Source of the DNA: Actinacidiphila acidipaludis
GTDB taxonomy: Bacteria > Actinomycetota > Actinomycetes > Streptomycetales > Streptomycetaceae
Direction: 5' to 3'
Length of the DNA: 64,000 nucleotides
NCBI RefSeq assembly: GCF_019890725.1
Contig: NZ_JAINZZ010000006.1
Location: forward strand, 206,102 to 270,101
Position numbers and translations under genes: made by a program. Of this stretch, positions 1-8,026 are shown in pieces (positions within the stretch are counted from its first letter, which is position 1; each line of letters begins with the position of its first letter). A model generated the notes under the pieces. It searched no databases and was not told the DNA's origin. It worked only from the letters and a program-made list of their open reading frames with translations.

Positions 1-330
1 GCCGGCGGCTATCTGTTCGGGGCGCACCCCGACCTGCGGGCCGCGAAGGTCGACGTCACGACGCTGCTGATGCGGCACGGCGTCCGGCAGGCGGCCGACG
101 CGGACCGGGAGGTGCTGAGCCTGCTGCGCGGGGCCGAGCCGCACAAGTTCCACTGGCGTCCCGAACACCGCGCCAACCAGCGGCTCATGCTGTCCGGTCC
201 CGCGGCGGCGCCCGCGCTGCTGGCCCGCTACGGCCTGGCCCGCGCGCGAGCCCTCGCGGCCCGCTCGTCGCGGCTGCGGCGGCTGCGCGGGGTGCTCAGC
301 CGGACGTCGCGGGCTTCGGCCGGAGCGTGA
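1..330 (+). CDS. CelD/BcsL-like GNAT acetyltransferase, C-terminal fragment
   Basis: The reading frame is open from base 1 to the TGA at 328-330, so only the last 109 residues are in the window. The visible part resembles the end of the CelD/BcsL-type acetyltransferase domain: a YLFGAHPDL stretch, then LMRHGVRQA and the hallmark ending EPHKFHWRPEHRANQRLML, where family members have a conserved 'D/EPYK..W' segment. This superfamily is usually linked to exopolysaccharide biosynthesis and is cytoplasmic, but the substrate cannot be inferred here. The tail is basic and Arg/Ala-rich. Its 3' end overlaps the convergent gene at 296-1690 by 35 bp. Confidence 0.7.
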   Translation, partial: AGGYLFGAHPDLRAAKVDVTTLLMRHGVRQAADADREVLSLLRGAEPHKFHWRPEHRANQRLMLSGPAAAPALLARYGLARARALAARSSRLRRLRGVLSRTSRASAGA

Positions 331-1690
331 CGCACACCTCGCCGGACGCGTACCGCTGCCGCATCTCCGCGGTGAGCCGCATCGGCGTGCAGGTCTCGTC
401 GCCACCGCCCGCCGTCGCGTCCGGCGAGGGCGCGGCGGCGGGCAGCGGGACCGGGACCGCGCGGGCCACCGACGCGGCGGGCTTCACCGGGACCGCGGGC
501 TTCACGGAGGAGGCCGGTGGCGCGGTCGCGGTGGGCCGGGGCGTCGCCGGGGACGCGGTGGACGCCTTGCCCGGCGGCGCCGCGGGCAGCGCGCTCTTCT
601 TGCCGTACAGCACGGCGCGGTAGACCCCGGACGCCCTCGGGTTGTCCCGGCACTGCCACACGCCGTGCGGGCAGTAGTCGCTGATCGTCTGGTAGAGCGG
701 CTTGTGGGCGGCGATCCACGCCAGCATCAGGGACATGTAGTCGGGGTTGTCGCCGTTCTGGAACAGCCCCCACTCCGGGTAGGAGATGGCCTTCTTGTGG
801 GCCGCGGCGAAGTCGACCTGCTCCTGCAGCCCGTACGGCTCGGAGACCTGCTCGGCGAAGCTCTCGCCGCCGGGCTGGTCGTAGGAGTCCATGCCGATCA
901 CGTCCACGGTGGCGTCGCCGGGGTAGCACTCGGTCCAGGCGATGGCGTCCTGGCCGCGGCTGGGTGCGAAGTCGAAGCGGAAGTGCTGGCCGGGCACGGC
1001 CCGCATGGCGGCGACGATCCGGTTCCAGTACGTCTTCCAGTCGGCCGGGTCGGGCGCGCAGCGGTGGCTGTAGGTGGTGCCGTTCATCTCCCACCCGAGC
1101 ACGATCACCGTGTCGGGGACGCCGAGCGCGACGAGCCGCTGGGCGAGCCGGGTGAAGTGGACGTCGTCGGCGCCCTGCGCGCCCTCCTCGATGAGTGCGC
1201 GGACCTGGTCGTCGGACAGGTGGTCCTCGTTGCGCTCCTGCATGGGGACGTTGAGCACGAACATGCGGCCGGCCTCGGCGCGTTTCCACTGCGCCCAGGG
1301 CTCCAGCAGGTCGCCGCCCTCGATGGAGTCCCAGCTGTCGCCCGGCAGGTAGGTGTGGGCGACGCGGACGGGCGTGCCGCCCAGCCAGTTCTGCAGGCCC
1401 GCCAGGTTCGCCACGCCGTCCGCGCCGGAGTCGGTGAACGCGCCGAGCGGGGAGACCTCGGCTCCCGCGGCCGCGCGGACCAGCGCGTCGTCCGGCACGT
1501 CCGCGGCCCGGGCGCCGGGGGCGCCGCGGCCGGGGGTGCCGGCGCCGCGCGACACGCCGTCCGGCGTGGCCGCGGAGGAGCGGCCGGCCGACTCGCCGCC
1601 CAGGGCCGCCGTCGCCAGACCCGCCATCAGGAGGGCGGCGGTGACCACCCCGACACCCGCTCTCGCCATCCAGTGACGCCGGCCGGTCAT
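296..1690 (-). CDS. Secreted GH26-type glycoside hydrolase (beta-mannanase-like)
   Basis: This encodes 464 residues starting at ATG 1690, which has GAGGAG six bases upstream; the in-frame GTG at 1696 is too close to that site. An Arg-containing N-terminus and hydrophobic helix (residues about 8-33) form a signal peptide, followed by a linker. The catalytic region fits GH26 or a related (beta/alpha)8 hydrolase: VIVLGWEMNG holds a probable acid/base Glu, IGMDSYD is a barrel strand, and ISYPEWGLF holds the probable nucleophile Glu. The C-terminal 110 residues are a Pro/Ala/Thr linker and a short Cys-containing tail without a recognisable binding domain. It probably cuts beta-mannan or a related extracellular polysaccharide. 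It lies convergent to a CelD-like gene, which suggests a polysaccharide locus. Confidence 0.75.
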   Translation of the reverse strand: MTGRRHWMARAGVGVVTAALLMAGLATAALGGESAGRSSAATPDGVSRGAGTPGRGAPGARAADVPDDALVRAAAGAEVSPLGAFTDSGADGVANLAGLQNWLGGTPVRVAHTYLPGDSWDSIEGGDLLEPWAQWKRAEAGRMFVLNVPMQERNEDHLSDDQVRALIEEGAQGADDVHFTRLAQRLVALGVPDTVIVLGWEMNGTTYSHRCAPDPADWKTYWNRIVAAMRAVPGQHFRFDFAPSRGQDAIAWTECYPGDATVDVIGMDSYDQPGGESFAEQVSEPYGLQEQVDFAAAHKKAISYPEWGLFQNGDNPDYMSLMLAWIAAHKPLYQTISDYCPHGVWQCRDNPRASGVYRAVLYGKKSALPAAPPGKASTASPATPRPTATAPPASSVKPAVPVKPAASVARAVPVPLPAAAPSPDATAGGGDETCTPMRLTAEMRQRYASGEVCVTLRPKPATSG

Positions 1691-2046
1691 GGGCACTCCT
1701 CATCGTCGGCAGCAGGCGCCCGGAGTCGCACCGCCTCCTGACGATCAGTCATAACGTACGGAAATCACATGCGCGCCCTCGAATGGTCCGAACGGGAATC
1801 CACCCCTCCGCCGTACCGGAATCCTCTCCCCGCTGACCACGGCACTTTCCCACGAACGGGCCTGTTCACCAACCGGCCAATACCGCGGCGACGTAAATCG
1901 CGGCATCACTCGGGCGGATGAATTTCCTTTCCCCGCTCACCGATTATCCGCCGTTTTTCGTCTTGCGGGGGAGAGGATGAGCCGCGCTCGGGACCCTTCA
2001 TAGGGGCAGCGCGAGCACCGACCGACCAGACGAGAGGAGCCCGGGC
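1691..2046. promoter_or_regulatory. Divergent intergenic region between the GH26 gene and melC1
   Basis: These 356 bases separate two divergent genes and must hold both promoters. AT content rises around 1740-1780 and 1875-1960, which is unusual for this DNA. No clear operator palindrome or confident -35/-10 pair was found. The melC1 ribosome binding site GAGAGGAG lies at about 2032-2039. Confidence 0.4.
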
Positions 2047-2463
2047 ATGGTGACCCGCAGAAGAGTGCTGACGACCGGCCTCACCACGGTCGCGGCCGTG
2101 TCCGGCACGGCAGCGGCGCTGCACCCGATGCTGGCCGCCGACGAGCCGTCGGCCCACGGCGGGAGCGCCGCGTCGGCGGACGCGGCGCTGGGCAACGCGG
2201 CCGGCGGCACCCCGCTGTTCGACGAGGTCTACCGCGGCCGGCGCATCCAGGGCTACAGCACCGCCGACGACGACCGCATCGCGCTCCTCGTCGACGGCCG
2301 GCCGCTGCACGTGATGCGGCGGGTCGACGGCAGCTGGATCAGCATGGCCAACCACTACCAGCCCTACACGACGCCGCTGGACACGGCCCGCGGCGCCGTC
2401 GACGTCATGCGGCACGCCGACCTGTCCGCCGCGCCCGTGCAGCTTTCGTTCCTCCACCACTGA
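2047..2463 (+). CDS. melC1: Tyrosinase co-factor / copper chaperone MelC1
   Basis: This 138-residue protein has a Tat-type leader (RRRVLTTGL near residues 4-12, then an alanine-rich hydrophobic stretch). The mature part carries the MelC1 pattern: TPLFDEVYRGRRIQG, then HVMRRVDGSWISMANHYQPY, then DVMRHADLS. In Streptomyces, MelC1 binds apotyrosinase, helps load its two copper ions and carries it out through the Tat pathway, since tyrosinase has no signal peptide of its own. Conserved His and Met residues in the HVM and NHYQPY segments fit that role. melC2 follows after 19 bases, so the two genes form the usual melanin operon. Confidence 0.93.
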   Translation: MVTRRRVLTTGLTTVAAVSGTAAALHPMLAADEPSAHGGSAASADAALGNAAGGTPLFDEVYRGRRIQGYSTADDDRIALLVDGRPLHVMRRVDGSWISMANHYQPYTTPLDTARGAVDVMRHADLSAAPVQLSFLHH

Positions 2464-2482
2464 CGGGGAAAGAGGCCCGACC

Positions 2483-3349
2483 GTGTACACGCGCAGGAAC
2501 CAGCGCAACCTGACGAGCAGCCAGCGCACCCAGTTCGTCCAGGCCGTCCTGGAGCTCAAGCGGGCCGGCAGCTACGACAAGTACGTCAGCCTGCACTCCC
2601 GGTACTTCGCCGCCGACGGCGAGACCGGGCTGCGGGTCGCCCACATGACCCCGACCTTCTTCCCCTGGCACCGGCAGTTCCTGCTGCACTTCGAACGGGA
2701 ACTGCGGACGATCGAGCCGGACGTGACCATCCCCTACTGGGACTGGACCACCGACCGCTCGGCGACGTCCTCGCTGTGGGACCCGGACTTCATGGGCGGC
2801 AACGGCCGGGACAGCGACGGCCAGGTGATGACCGGCCCCTTCGCATACGGGACGGGCGACTGGCCGATCGTCTACGGCGTCACCAACGAGCGCTACCTCA
2901 CGCGGAACATGGGCCGGCCCGACCGGCCGATCGTGCTGCCGACCAAGCAGGAACTGGACGGCGCGATCGCGATGGGCACCTACGACACCGCGCCGTGGAA
3001 CTCCGCGCCGTCCACCCAGGCCTTCCGCAACAAGATCGAGGGCTGGACGGTCAGCGAGACCAAGGGCGGCTACCTGCACAACCGGGTCCACCAGTGGGTC
3101 GGCGGCCACATGATCGGCGGCGCCTCGCCGAACGACCCGGTCTTCTGGCTGCACCACGCCTTCATCGACCTGATCTGGGTGCGCTGGCAGCGCCGCCACC
3201 CGCACTCCGGCTACCTGCCGGACAAGCCGCTGAGTACCCACGACCCCGAGCGCGGCCGGGTCCTCAGCCTCGACGAGCCGATGCCGCCGTTCAACGTCAG
3301 GCCGTCGTCGGTGCTGGATCACCGGAAGTTCTATTCGTACGAGGAGTGA
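2483..3349 (+). CDS. melC2: Tyrosinase MelC2 (type 3 copper monooxygenase)
   Basis: This 288-residue protein starts at GTG 2483 after GGGGAAAGAGG. It oxidises tyrosine to DOPA and dopaquinone, giving melanin. All six copper ligands are visible: His38, His54 and His63 (LHSRYF, AHM, WHRQF) for CuA, and His199, His203 and His225 (LHNRVHQW, FWLHHAF) for CuB. The conserved IPYWDWTTDRS segment is at residues 83-93. Length and layout match Streptomyces MelC2, and there is no signal peptide, as expected for a MelC1-dependent Tat hitchhiker. The stop codon lies inside the first unit of a 90-bp tandem repeat, so the last residues (Glu-Glu) are encoded by repeat DNA. Confidence 0.95.
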   Translation: MYTRRNQRNLTSSQRTQFVQAVLELKRAGSYDKYVSLHSRYFAADGETGLRVAHMTPTFFPWHRQFLLHFERELRTIEPDVTIPYWDWTTDRSATSSLWDPDFMGGNGRDSDGQVMTGPFAYGTGDWPIVYGVTNERYLTRNMGRPDRPIVLPTKQELDGAIAMGTYDTAPWNSAPSTQAFRNKIEGWTVSETKGGYLHNRVHQWVGGHMIGGASPNDPVFWLHHAFIDLIWVRWQRRHPHSGYLPDKPLSTHDPERGRVLSLDEPMPPFNVRPSSVLDHRKFYSYEE

Positions 3350-3631
3350 CGACCGAGCTCCCGGAGTGGCCGGCCGAGGAACGAGGCCGTCCGCGGAGGG
3401 AGCGAGGAGGAACTCCGAGCAGCAAAAGGGGAGGAGTGACGACCGAGCTCCCGGAGTGGCCGGCCGAGGAACGAGGCCGTCCGCGGAGGGAGCGAGGAGG
3501 AACTCCGAGCAGCAAAAGGGGTGGAGTCACGACCGAGCTCCCGGAGTGGCCGGCCGAGGAACGAGGCCGTCCGCGGAGGGAGCGAGGAGGAACTCCGAGC
3601 AGCAAAAGGGGTGGAGTCACGACCGAGCTCC
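3341..3631. repeat. Three 90-bp tandem direct repeats plus a partial fourth
   Basis: Units run 3341-3430, 3431-3520 and 3521-3610, with the first 21 bases of a fourth unit at 3611-3631. Units 1 and 2 begin GAGGAGTGACGACCGAGCTC; units 3 and 4 begin GTGGAGTCACGACCGAGCTC. The rest is nearly identical, so the array is recent. The period is a multiple of three, and the first unit includes the melC2 stop codon. A diverged single relative follows the second sigma factor gene at about 18878-18985. Confidence 0.95.
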
Positions 3632-3645
3632 CTCGCCCGTACATA

Positions 3646-3698
3646 CCCACGGCCTCCCGCTGCCCTGATGTGGGGTCAGGGAGCGGGAGGCCGTGGGG
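3646..3698. terminator. Bidirectional hairpin between melC2 and the chaplin gene
   Basis: The arm CCCACGGCCTCCCGCT...CCCTGA pairs with TCAGGG..AGCGGGAGGCCGTGGG across a short loop, giving about 22 base pairs with one bulged base. It lies between the 3' ends of two convergent genes and can serve both. There is no U-tract, as is common in Streptomyces. Confidence 0.8.
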
Positions 3699-3707
3699 CG
3701 GGCCTGA

Positions 3708-4001
3708 CTACCAGCTGCCACCGTCGTGGTTGCCGCCGTCGTCGCCGCCGGTCTCGTGCGTGGAGACGTTGGCGCACTGCTCACCGAACGCGGGGTTGAG
3801 CAGGCCGACCACGTCGACGGTGTCGCCGCAGACGTCGAGCGGGACGTGCACGGGCACCTGGACCAGGTCACCGGACACGACGCCCGGCGAACCCGCCGCG
3901 CCACCCTCGGCGCCTGCGTCGGCCGCCGCCACACCAGCGCCGCCGGCCAGCACGGCACCTGCGGCGGCGGCGAGGACCGCGGCCTTTGCGATACGCGACA
4001 T
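3708..4001 (-). CDS. Short chaplin (hydrophobic aerial-hyphae surface protein)
   Basis: This encodes 97 residues from ATG 4001 with AGGGAGA upstream; an adjacent TTG is less likely. A signal peptide (residues 1 to about 28, ending VAAADA) precedes one chaplin domain: GSPGVVSGDLVQVPVHVP, then VCGDTVDVVGLLNPAFGEQC with the two conserved Cys. Chaplins assemble into amyloid-like fibrils that make aerial hyphae and spores hydrophobic. This is the short class without a sortase signal. It carries a non-canonical polar tail (STHETGGDDGGNHDGGSW) after the domain, where most short chaplins stop soon after the second Cys. Confidence 0.88.
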   Translation of the reverse strand: MSRIAKAAVLAAAAGAVLAGGAGVAAADAGAEGGAAGSPGVVSGDLVQVPVHVPLDVCGDTVDVVGLLNPAFGEQCANVSTHETGGDDGGNHDGGSW

Positions 4002-4129
4002 CAAGATCTCCCTGAGACGAGAATCAGCCGCAGATCCTGCGGCTTTGACGCTCTGCGCAACGGCAGGAGATCACGCGTGGTCACGCAGGTTGAGCTGAAC
4101 CGGTGACGGACCGGGCGCGCGTCCGGACC

Positions 4130-4378
4130 TCAGACCAGGGGTGTCGCGAAGACCGGCGCCACGCCGCTCACCGTCGGGGCGGACGGTGCCGGTGCGGAGG
4201 GATCCGCGGCCGCGGGCGTCGCCGGGGCGTGGGCGTCGGGGGCCGGGCGCGAGGTCAGGACGGAGTGGTGGGGGGCTTCGGCGGTGGCGGTGGCGGAGGT
4301 GGCGGTGAGCACGCCTCCGGTCACGCCGGCGACGAGCGCGGTGGCCACCACCGCGCCCGTGATCCGGGGGATACGCAT
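4130..4378 (-). CDS. Small secreted Ala/Pro-rich protein
   Basis: This encodes 82 residues from ATG 4378, preceded by GAAGGGA; longer upstream versions start in unlikely sequence. An N-terminal Arg (MRIPR) and a hydrophobic segment to about residue 30 form a signal peptide or anchor. The rest is rich in Ala, Pro, Ser and Thr and ends GVAPVFATPLV. I do not recognise a family. Low complexity makes the gene uncertain, although the start, leader and codon bias all look real. It neighbours a chaplin gene in the same orientation. Confidence 0.5.
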   Translation of the reverse strand: MRIPRITGAVVATALVAGVTGGVLTATSATATAEAPHHSVLTSRPAPDAHAPATPAAADPSAPAPSAPTVSGVAPVFATPLV

Positions 4379-4671
4379 GGGGACGGAATTCCCTTCGAGA
4401 GGAATGGGCCTACGCCACCCACGGTGGAAAAGCGCGTGTGGTGCCGCAACCGTTCCGTGCGTGCCCGCACGGCCGTCCTTCCGCTCGCCCCGCACCATTC
4501 CGCGGCGGGAACAGGGAACGGATCCGCTCACGTGTCCGAAAGGTGTTTACGCCGTTCGGGTACGCACGCGCGAGGGGAATTCCCCGAACGGGTTAATCCC
4601 GGTCCGGGCCGTCGCCCGCGGAGGTGATATCGGCGGCCCGAGTGCTTCCGCGCGGAATAGGGTCAGGACGT
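4379..4671. promoter_or_regulatory. Divergent intergenic region
   Basis: These 293 bases lie between the small secreted gene (minus) and the DUF5949 gene (plus). The region around 4545-4600 is relatively AT-rich and contains a GTTTACGCCG / GGTTAATCCC pair of stretches that could be promoter elements. No convincing operator was found. Confidence 0.3.
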
Positions 4672-5208
4672 ATGACCCAGACGAATGCCCCGTCCCCCTC
4701 GTCCCCCTCCGCCGCCTCCGCCGCCTCCGCCGCGGCACCGCTGCCGAGCCGCCTCGGCACCCTGATGGTGATCCCCTGGGCGGGTGCGCACGAGGAGGAC
4801 GGCGCCGACATGCCGTTCCTGATGGCGTACGCGCTCGGGGACGGGGTCGGCGGGCCCGAGGGCACGCGGCAGGCGGTGCTGGAGGCGGCGCAGGAGATCG
4901 GCCTGCCCGTGGGCGGCGCGATCCTCGATGTGGCACGCACCCAACGCCCCCCGGTCAAGGTGCTGGTGGAGGCCGGCAAGGCGGTGCTGTCCATGCCCTA
5001 CCTGCAGGCCACCTGCCCGGTGCCGGACCAGTGGACGGCGGCCGCCCGGGCCCGCGGCTCGGTCTATGTGATCCTGGCCAGCCGGCCCTGGCCCGCCGCG
5101 GCGCCCGGTGCGGCGCTGGGCGAGGAGGAACTGCGGGCCTTCGCGGGCGACGCGGAGGTGCTGCGTTCGGCGGCGCACGCCCTCGTCCCGATCGGCACCC
5201 TGCGGTAG
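4672..5208 (+). CDS. DUF5949-like conserved Streptomyces protein
   Basis: This encodes 178 residues starting at ATG 4672 (MTQTNAPSP). After a low-complexity Ser/Ala leader (residues 1-22) comes a single alpha/beta domain: LGTLMVIPWAGAHEEDGADMPFLMAYALGDG, then LPVGGAILDV, PPVKVLVEAGKAVLSMPYLQATCPVPDQW and a C-terminal ALVPIGTLR. The pattern fits a family of unknown function widespread in Streptomyces that I associate with DUF5949. There is no signal peptide or membrane segment, so it is probably cytoplasmic. The function is unknown. A perfect 28-bp palindrome follows the gene. Confidence 0.65.
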   Translation: MTQTNAPSPSSPSAASAASAAAPLPSRLGTLMVIPWAGAHEEDGADMPFLMAYALGDGVGGPEGTRQAVLEAAQEIGLPVGGAILDVARTQRPPVKVLVEAGKAVLSMPYLQATCPVPDQWTAAARARGSVYVILASRPWPAAAPGAALGEEELRAFAGDAEVLRSAAHALVPIGTLR

Positions 5209-5237
5209 CGCGGCCGCCCGTGCCGCGGGCACATGAG

Positions 5238-5265
5238 TGAGGGCGCCCCCGCGGGGGCGCCCTCA
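5238..5265. terminator. Perfect 28-bp palindrome terminator
   Basis: TGAGGGCGCCCCCG is followed directly by its exact reverse complement. It lies between the convergent ends of the genes at 4672-5208 and 5288-5551 and would form a very stable hairpin on both strands. Confidence 0.85.
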
Positions 5266-5287
5266 GTCGGTGCGGGGGGGTGCCGGG

Positions 5288-5551
5288 TCAGCTGTTGACG
5301 AGCTGGTTCCCGGCGCTGACCGCGTCGGATCCGGCCTGCACGGCCTTCTTCACCGCGCCGACCTTCTGCCCGACACCGGTCTGGTCGAGCACGCCCTTGG
5401 TGGCCGTGCCGGCCGAGGTGCCCGCGGCCGAGGCGGTCAGCGCGGTGCTGGTCAGCGTGCCTCCCAGGTCAGCGGCCTGGACGGCGGGTGCGGCGGCGGC
5501 CAGGAGGAAGGAACCGGCCGCGGCGGTGGTGAGGATTCGGCATACATTCAT
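5288..5551 (-). CDS. Small secreted alanine-rich protein
   Basis: This encodes 87 residues starting at ATG 5551 (MNVCRILTTAA). A clear Sec signal peptide ends near AVQAAD, about residue 27. The mature part alternates small residues (LTSTALTASAAGTSAGTATKG) with an amphipathic tail (VGAVKKAVQAGSDAVSAGNQLVNS). It resembles the small secreted proteins common in Streptomyces, whose role is unknown. No cysteines or catalytic motifs are visible in the mature part. Confidence 0.65.
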   Translation of the reverse strand: MNVCRILTTAAAGSFLLAAAAPAVQAADLGGTLTSTALTASAAGTSAGTATKGVLDQTGVGQKVGAVKKAVQAGSDAVSAGNQLVNS

Positions 5552-5759
5552 GATCTGCACAACGCCGTCCCCCCTCGCCAGGGCACGCGATCGCACCCCA
5601 CCCGTCACCGTTCGTCCACCGGCTTCACCCGGACAGGTCGCGTGTCCCTGTAGCGCGGCCGTGACAACCAGCGCACAGGGAACGGAAGTTGGCCAGGCAC
5701 TCTCGTTCCAGAGAAGCAAGCGCTTCGAGACCACGAGCTGTTCCTGGGGGGAACCCGCC

Positions 5760-6839
5760 ATGTCCGCACCGTCGCGCCGCCGTACCTCAGCCGCCATCGC
5801 GCTCACCGCCGGCATCACCGCGGGCGCGGCCCTGCTGCTCACCGCCTGCGGACCGGACGACACCACCGGTGCCGGCCCTGCCTCGCCGAGCGTCACCACC
5901 AGCGGTGCTGCGGCGGGGGGCGGTTCGGGCAGCGGCTCCGGCAAGAACGGCGACGGCGGCTCCGTTCCGACGGCCGGTAGCGGCGCCAAGCCCGCGTCCT
6001 CCACGGCACCGGTGCTCAACGGCACCGGCCACAACGGCTTGACCGTCAGCGACGGTTCGCGGTACGTGGTGATGAACGGCACCCGCGTCGACTTCGGCAC
6101 CGCGGTGCGCGACCTGGCCTGGTCGCCGGACGGACGCAAGGCCGCGTTCGTCGACGGCGACGGGGACCTGGCGGTCAGCAACCCCGACGGCAGCGGCCGC
6201 GTGATCGTCGCGAAGAACCCCGGCAACGCCAACTGGTCGCACCCCACCTGGCAGGTCCGCGCCACCGACACCCAGAACGGCCTGCCCGGCACGGACAACC
6301 TGTTCTTCGCGGTCCGTTCGGCGGACGGCGTCTCCCGGCTGTACGGCGTCCCGGCGACCGCGCACCGCGGCACACCCCAACCCCTCGGCCTGAACCGCGA
6401 GTCCGGTGAGGGGATCAAGCCGCTCCCGCAGACCGGCAACGCCTGGCCCAGCGCGGCCGGGAAGTACGGTTCCGCCGTCTACGCCAACTCCGGCACCGGC
6501 GAGGTCTACATCCGCGACGACTACCTGCGTCAGCAGGGCGCCGCGCTGACCTCCGGGTCCGAGCCCGCGATGTCGCCGGGCCAGGACCAGGACGTCGTGT
6601 TCGTCCGCTCGGTCGGCGGCCACGACCACCTGTTCCTGGAGCACTCCACCAACAGCGGCCCGCACGTCAGGGACCTGACCCCGAACGCCACCACCGACTA
6701 CACCGAGCCGGCCTGGTCCCCGGACAGCCGCACGATCGCCGCCCGCACCCCGAACGGCATCGTGACGCTGCCCGCCGACGGCTCGCGGTCGCCGGTCCGG
6801 GTCTCCGGCTACCTGGGCCTGCCCGCCTACCGCGCCTGA
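5760..6839 (+). CDS. Lipoprotein with TolB-like beta-propeller
   Basis: This encodes 359 residues from ATG 5760. Residues 1-30 form a lipoprotein leader with lipobox LTAC (Cys30). A Gly/Ser linker runs to about residue 85. The rest shows repeated WD40/PD40-type blades: VRDLAWSPDGRKAAFVDGDGDLAVSNPDG, NANWSHPTW, SEPAMSPGQDQDVVFVRS and EPAWSPDSRTIAARTPNG. These 'WSPDG' strands are typical of TolB-like propellers, which act as extracytoplasmic binding scaffolds. The ligand is unknown. It stands alone between a divergent secreted gene and a convergent gene. Confidence 0.8.
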   Translation: MSAPSRRRTSAAIALTAGITAGAALLLTACGPDDTTGAGPASPSVTTSGAAAGGGSGSGSGKNGDGGSVPTAGSGAKPASSTAPVLNGTGHNGLTVSDGSRYVVMNGTRVDFGTAVRDLAWSPDGRKAAFVDGDGDLAVSNPDGSGRVIVAKNPGNANWSHPTWQVRATDTQNGLPGTDNLFFAVRSADGVSRLYGVPATAHRGTPQPLGLNRESGEGIKPLPQTGNAWPSAAGKYGSAVYANSGTGEVYIRDDYLRQQGAALTSGSEPAMSPGQDQDVVFVRSVGGHDHLFLEHSTNSGPHVRDLTPNATTDYTEPAWSPDSRTIAARTPNGIVTLPADGSRSPVRVSGYLGLPAYRA

Positions 6840-6871
6840 CGGCCGGTCCCGGCGTCCGCCCGGTCTCCCGG

Positions 6872-7456
6872 CTACCGCCCGGTACGCGCGAGTTCGGCCC
6901 GCAACTCCTCCAGGTGCGCGTCCGCGGTGTCGTGCGGCAGGAACTCGACGACGTCGACGAACCGGAACAGCACCTGGGTGGGCGTGATCCCGAACTCGTA
7001 GTCCGCGAAGCCGACCACCGCGCCCATCGCGCCGCGCACCGCACCCCGGACGACATGCTCGGTCATGGCGTCCGGGGTGCGCGCGTCCAGTCCGCGCCGG
7101 GCGTTGGGCCGGGCCAGGTACGGGCACACCATCGAGGCGTAGAGCATGCAGGCCCGGTGGCCGGGGCCCTCCAGCGTCGGCGCGAGGTTGCGGTACGGCC
7201 GCCCGGCCGCCAGCGCCTCGCCGATCGCCGCGCTCTCCGCGGCGCCCACCACCCGCCACACCGGGCCGCGCGGCATGAGCACGTCGCAGACCGAACACAG
7301 CCGCTGCCGGGCGCAGTCGGCGCTGCGCCCGTAGTCGGTCAGGGCGAACTGCGGCTGCTCGCCCTCCCACGGAGTGATCGCCGGCACGGGGTAGCCGCGC
7401 GCGTCACGCGGCCGGGCGCCGACGGCCGGCGGCATGGGGACGGAGTCGAAGCGCAC
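6872..7456 (-). CDS. Conserved Cys-containing hypothetical protein
   Basis: This encodes 194 residues. The N-terminal half has ARGYPVPAITPW and a Cys cluster, CARQRLCSVCDVLMPRGPVWR, with a CxxC that could bind a metal. The second half has HRACMLYASMVCPYLARP and a C-terminal helix pair. The RGYPVP...CSVC layout is familiar from Streptomyces proteins annotated only as hypothetical, sometimes loosely as 'cell envelope biogenesis OmpA', a name the sequence does not support. There is no signal peptide. Function unknown. Confidence 0.6.
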   Translation of the reverse strand: MRFDSVPMPPAVGARPRDARGYPVPAITPWEGEQPQFALTDYGRSADCARQRLCSVCDVLMPRGPVWRVVGAAESAAIGEALAAGRPYRNLAPTLEGPGHRACMLYASMVCPYLARPNARRGLDARTPDAMTEHVVRGAVRGAMGAVVGFADYEFGITPTQVLFRFVDVVEFLPHDTADAHLEELRAELARTGR

Positions 7457-7485
7457 CGCCCATGCCTATCAGGAGCGGCGCGCGC

Positions 7486-7893
7486 TCAGGAAGAACTCCC
7501 CCGCCGTTCCCGCCAGTCGGCGACCGCCCGCTCGACGTCGTAGGGCACGAGGTTCAGCGGCGGTCCCTCGGGCGGGGTGCGGACGGCCGCGGCGATCTTG
7601 ACGTTGATCGCCTCCAGGATGCGCCGCACCTCGACCTCCGAACGCGCCTCCGCCGCCGCGGCCAGCGCGTCCTCGGCCTCCTTGCGGAGCACCAGGCTCG
7701 CCGGGAGGAAGGACAGGCCCTCCTGCCGCATCTTGTTCCTGATCCACCACATCTCGTCGTAGGGGGTGTTCAGGGACGGCAGCGGCTTGCCGGCGCCCGG
7801 CAGGTCGGCGAACGCGCCGCGCTCCTCCGCCTCGCGGATCTGCTTGTCCGCCCACGTCTCGAAGGACACTCCGGGCGGTTTGCGTTCGGTCAT
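7486..7893 (-). CDS. DUF1992 (DnaJ-subfamily-C28-like) protein
   Basis: This encodes 135 residues. The signature of the DUF1992/DnaJC28 domain is complete: FETWADKQIREAEERGAFADLPGAGKPL, then WIRNKMRQEGLSFLPASLVLRKE. No J domain is present. The domain is widespread, short and of uncertain function; a co-chaperone role is only inferred from its name. A separate region (residues 95-130) contains the usual VPYDVERAVADWRERR ending. It is read toward the gene at 6872-7456 and may share its transcript. Confidence 0.85.
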   Translation of the reverse strand: MTERKPPGVSFETWADKQIREAEERGAFADLPGAGKPLPSLNTPYDEMWWIRNKMRQEGLSFLPASLVLRKEAEDALAAAAEARSEVEVRRILEAINVKIAAAVRTPPEGPPLNLVPYDVERAVADWRERRGSSS

Positions 7894-8026
7894 GTCGCAC
7901 TCCTCGGGCTGGTGAGCGGGCGCGGGCCGTGCGCCTTCGAGCGTACGTCAGCGGCGCGCGGCCCCCTTCCCGGCCGGTCCTGCCCGTCCGGGCGGCACGG
8001 GCGGCGCGGCCGGCGCCGTCCAGAGC

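Noticed and set aside
3341..3631. The 90-bp tandem array as a CRISPR array
   Set aside because: The units are contiguous and near-identical with no spacers, and there are no cas genes.
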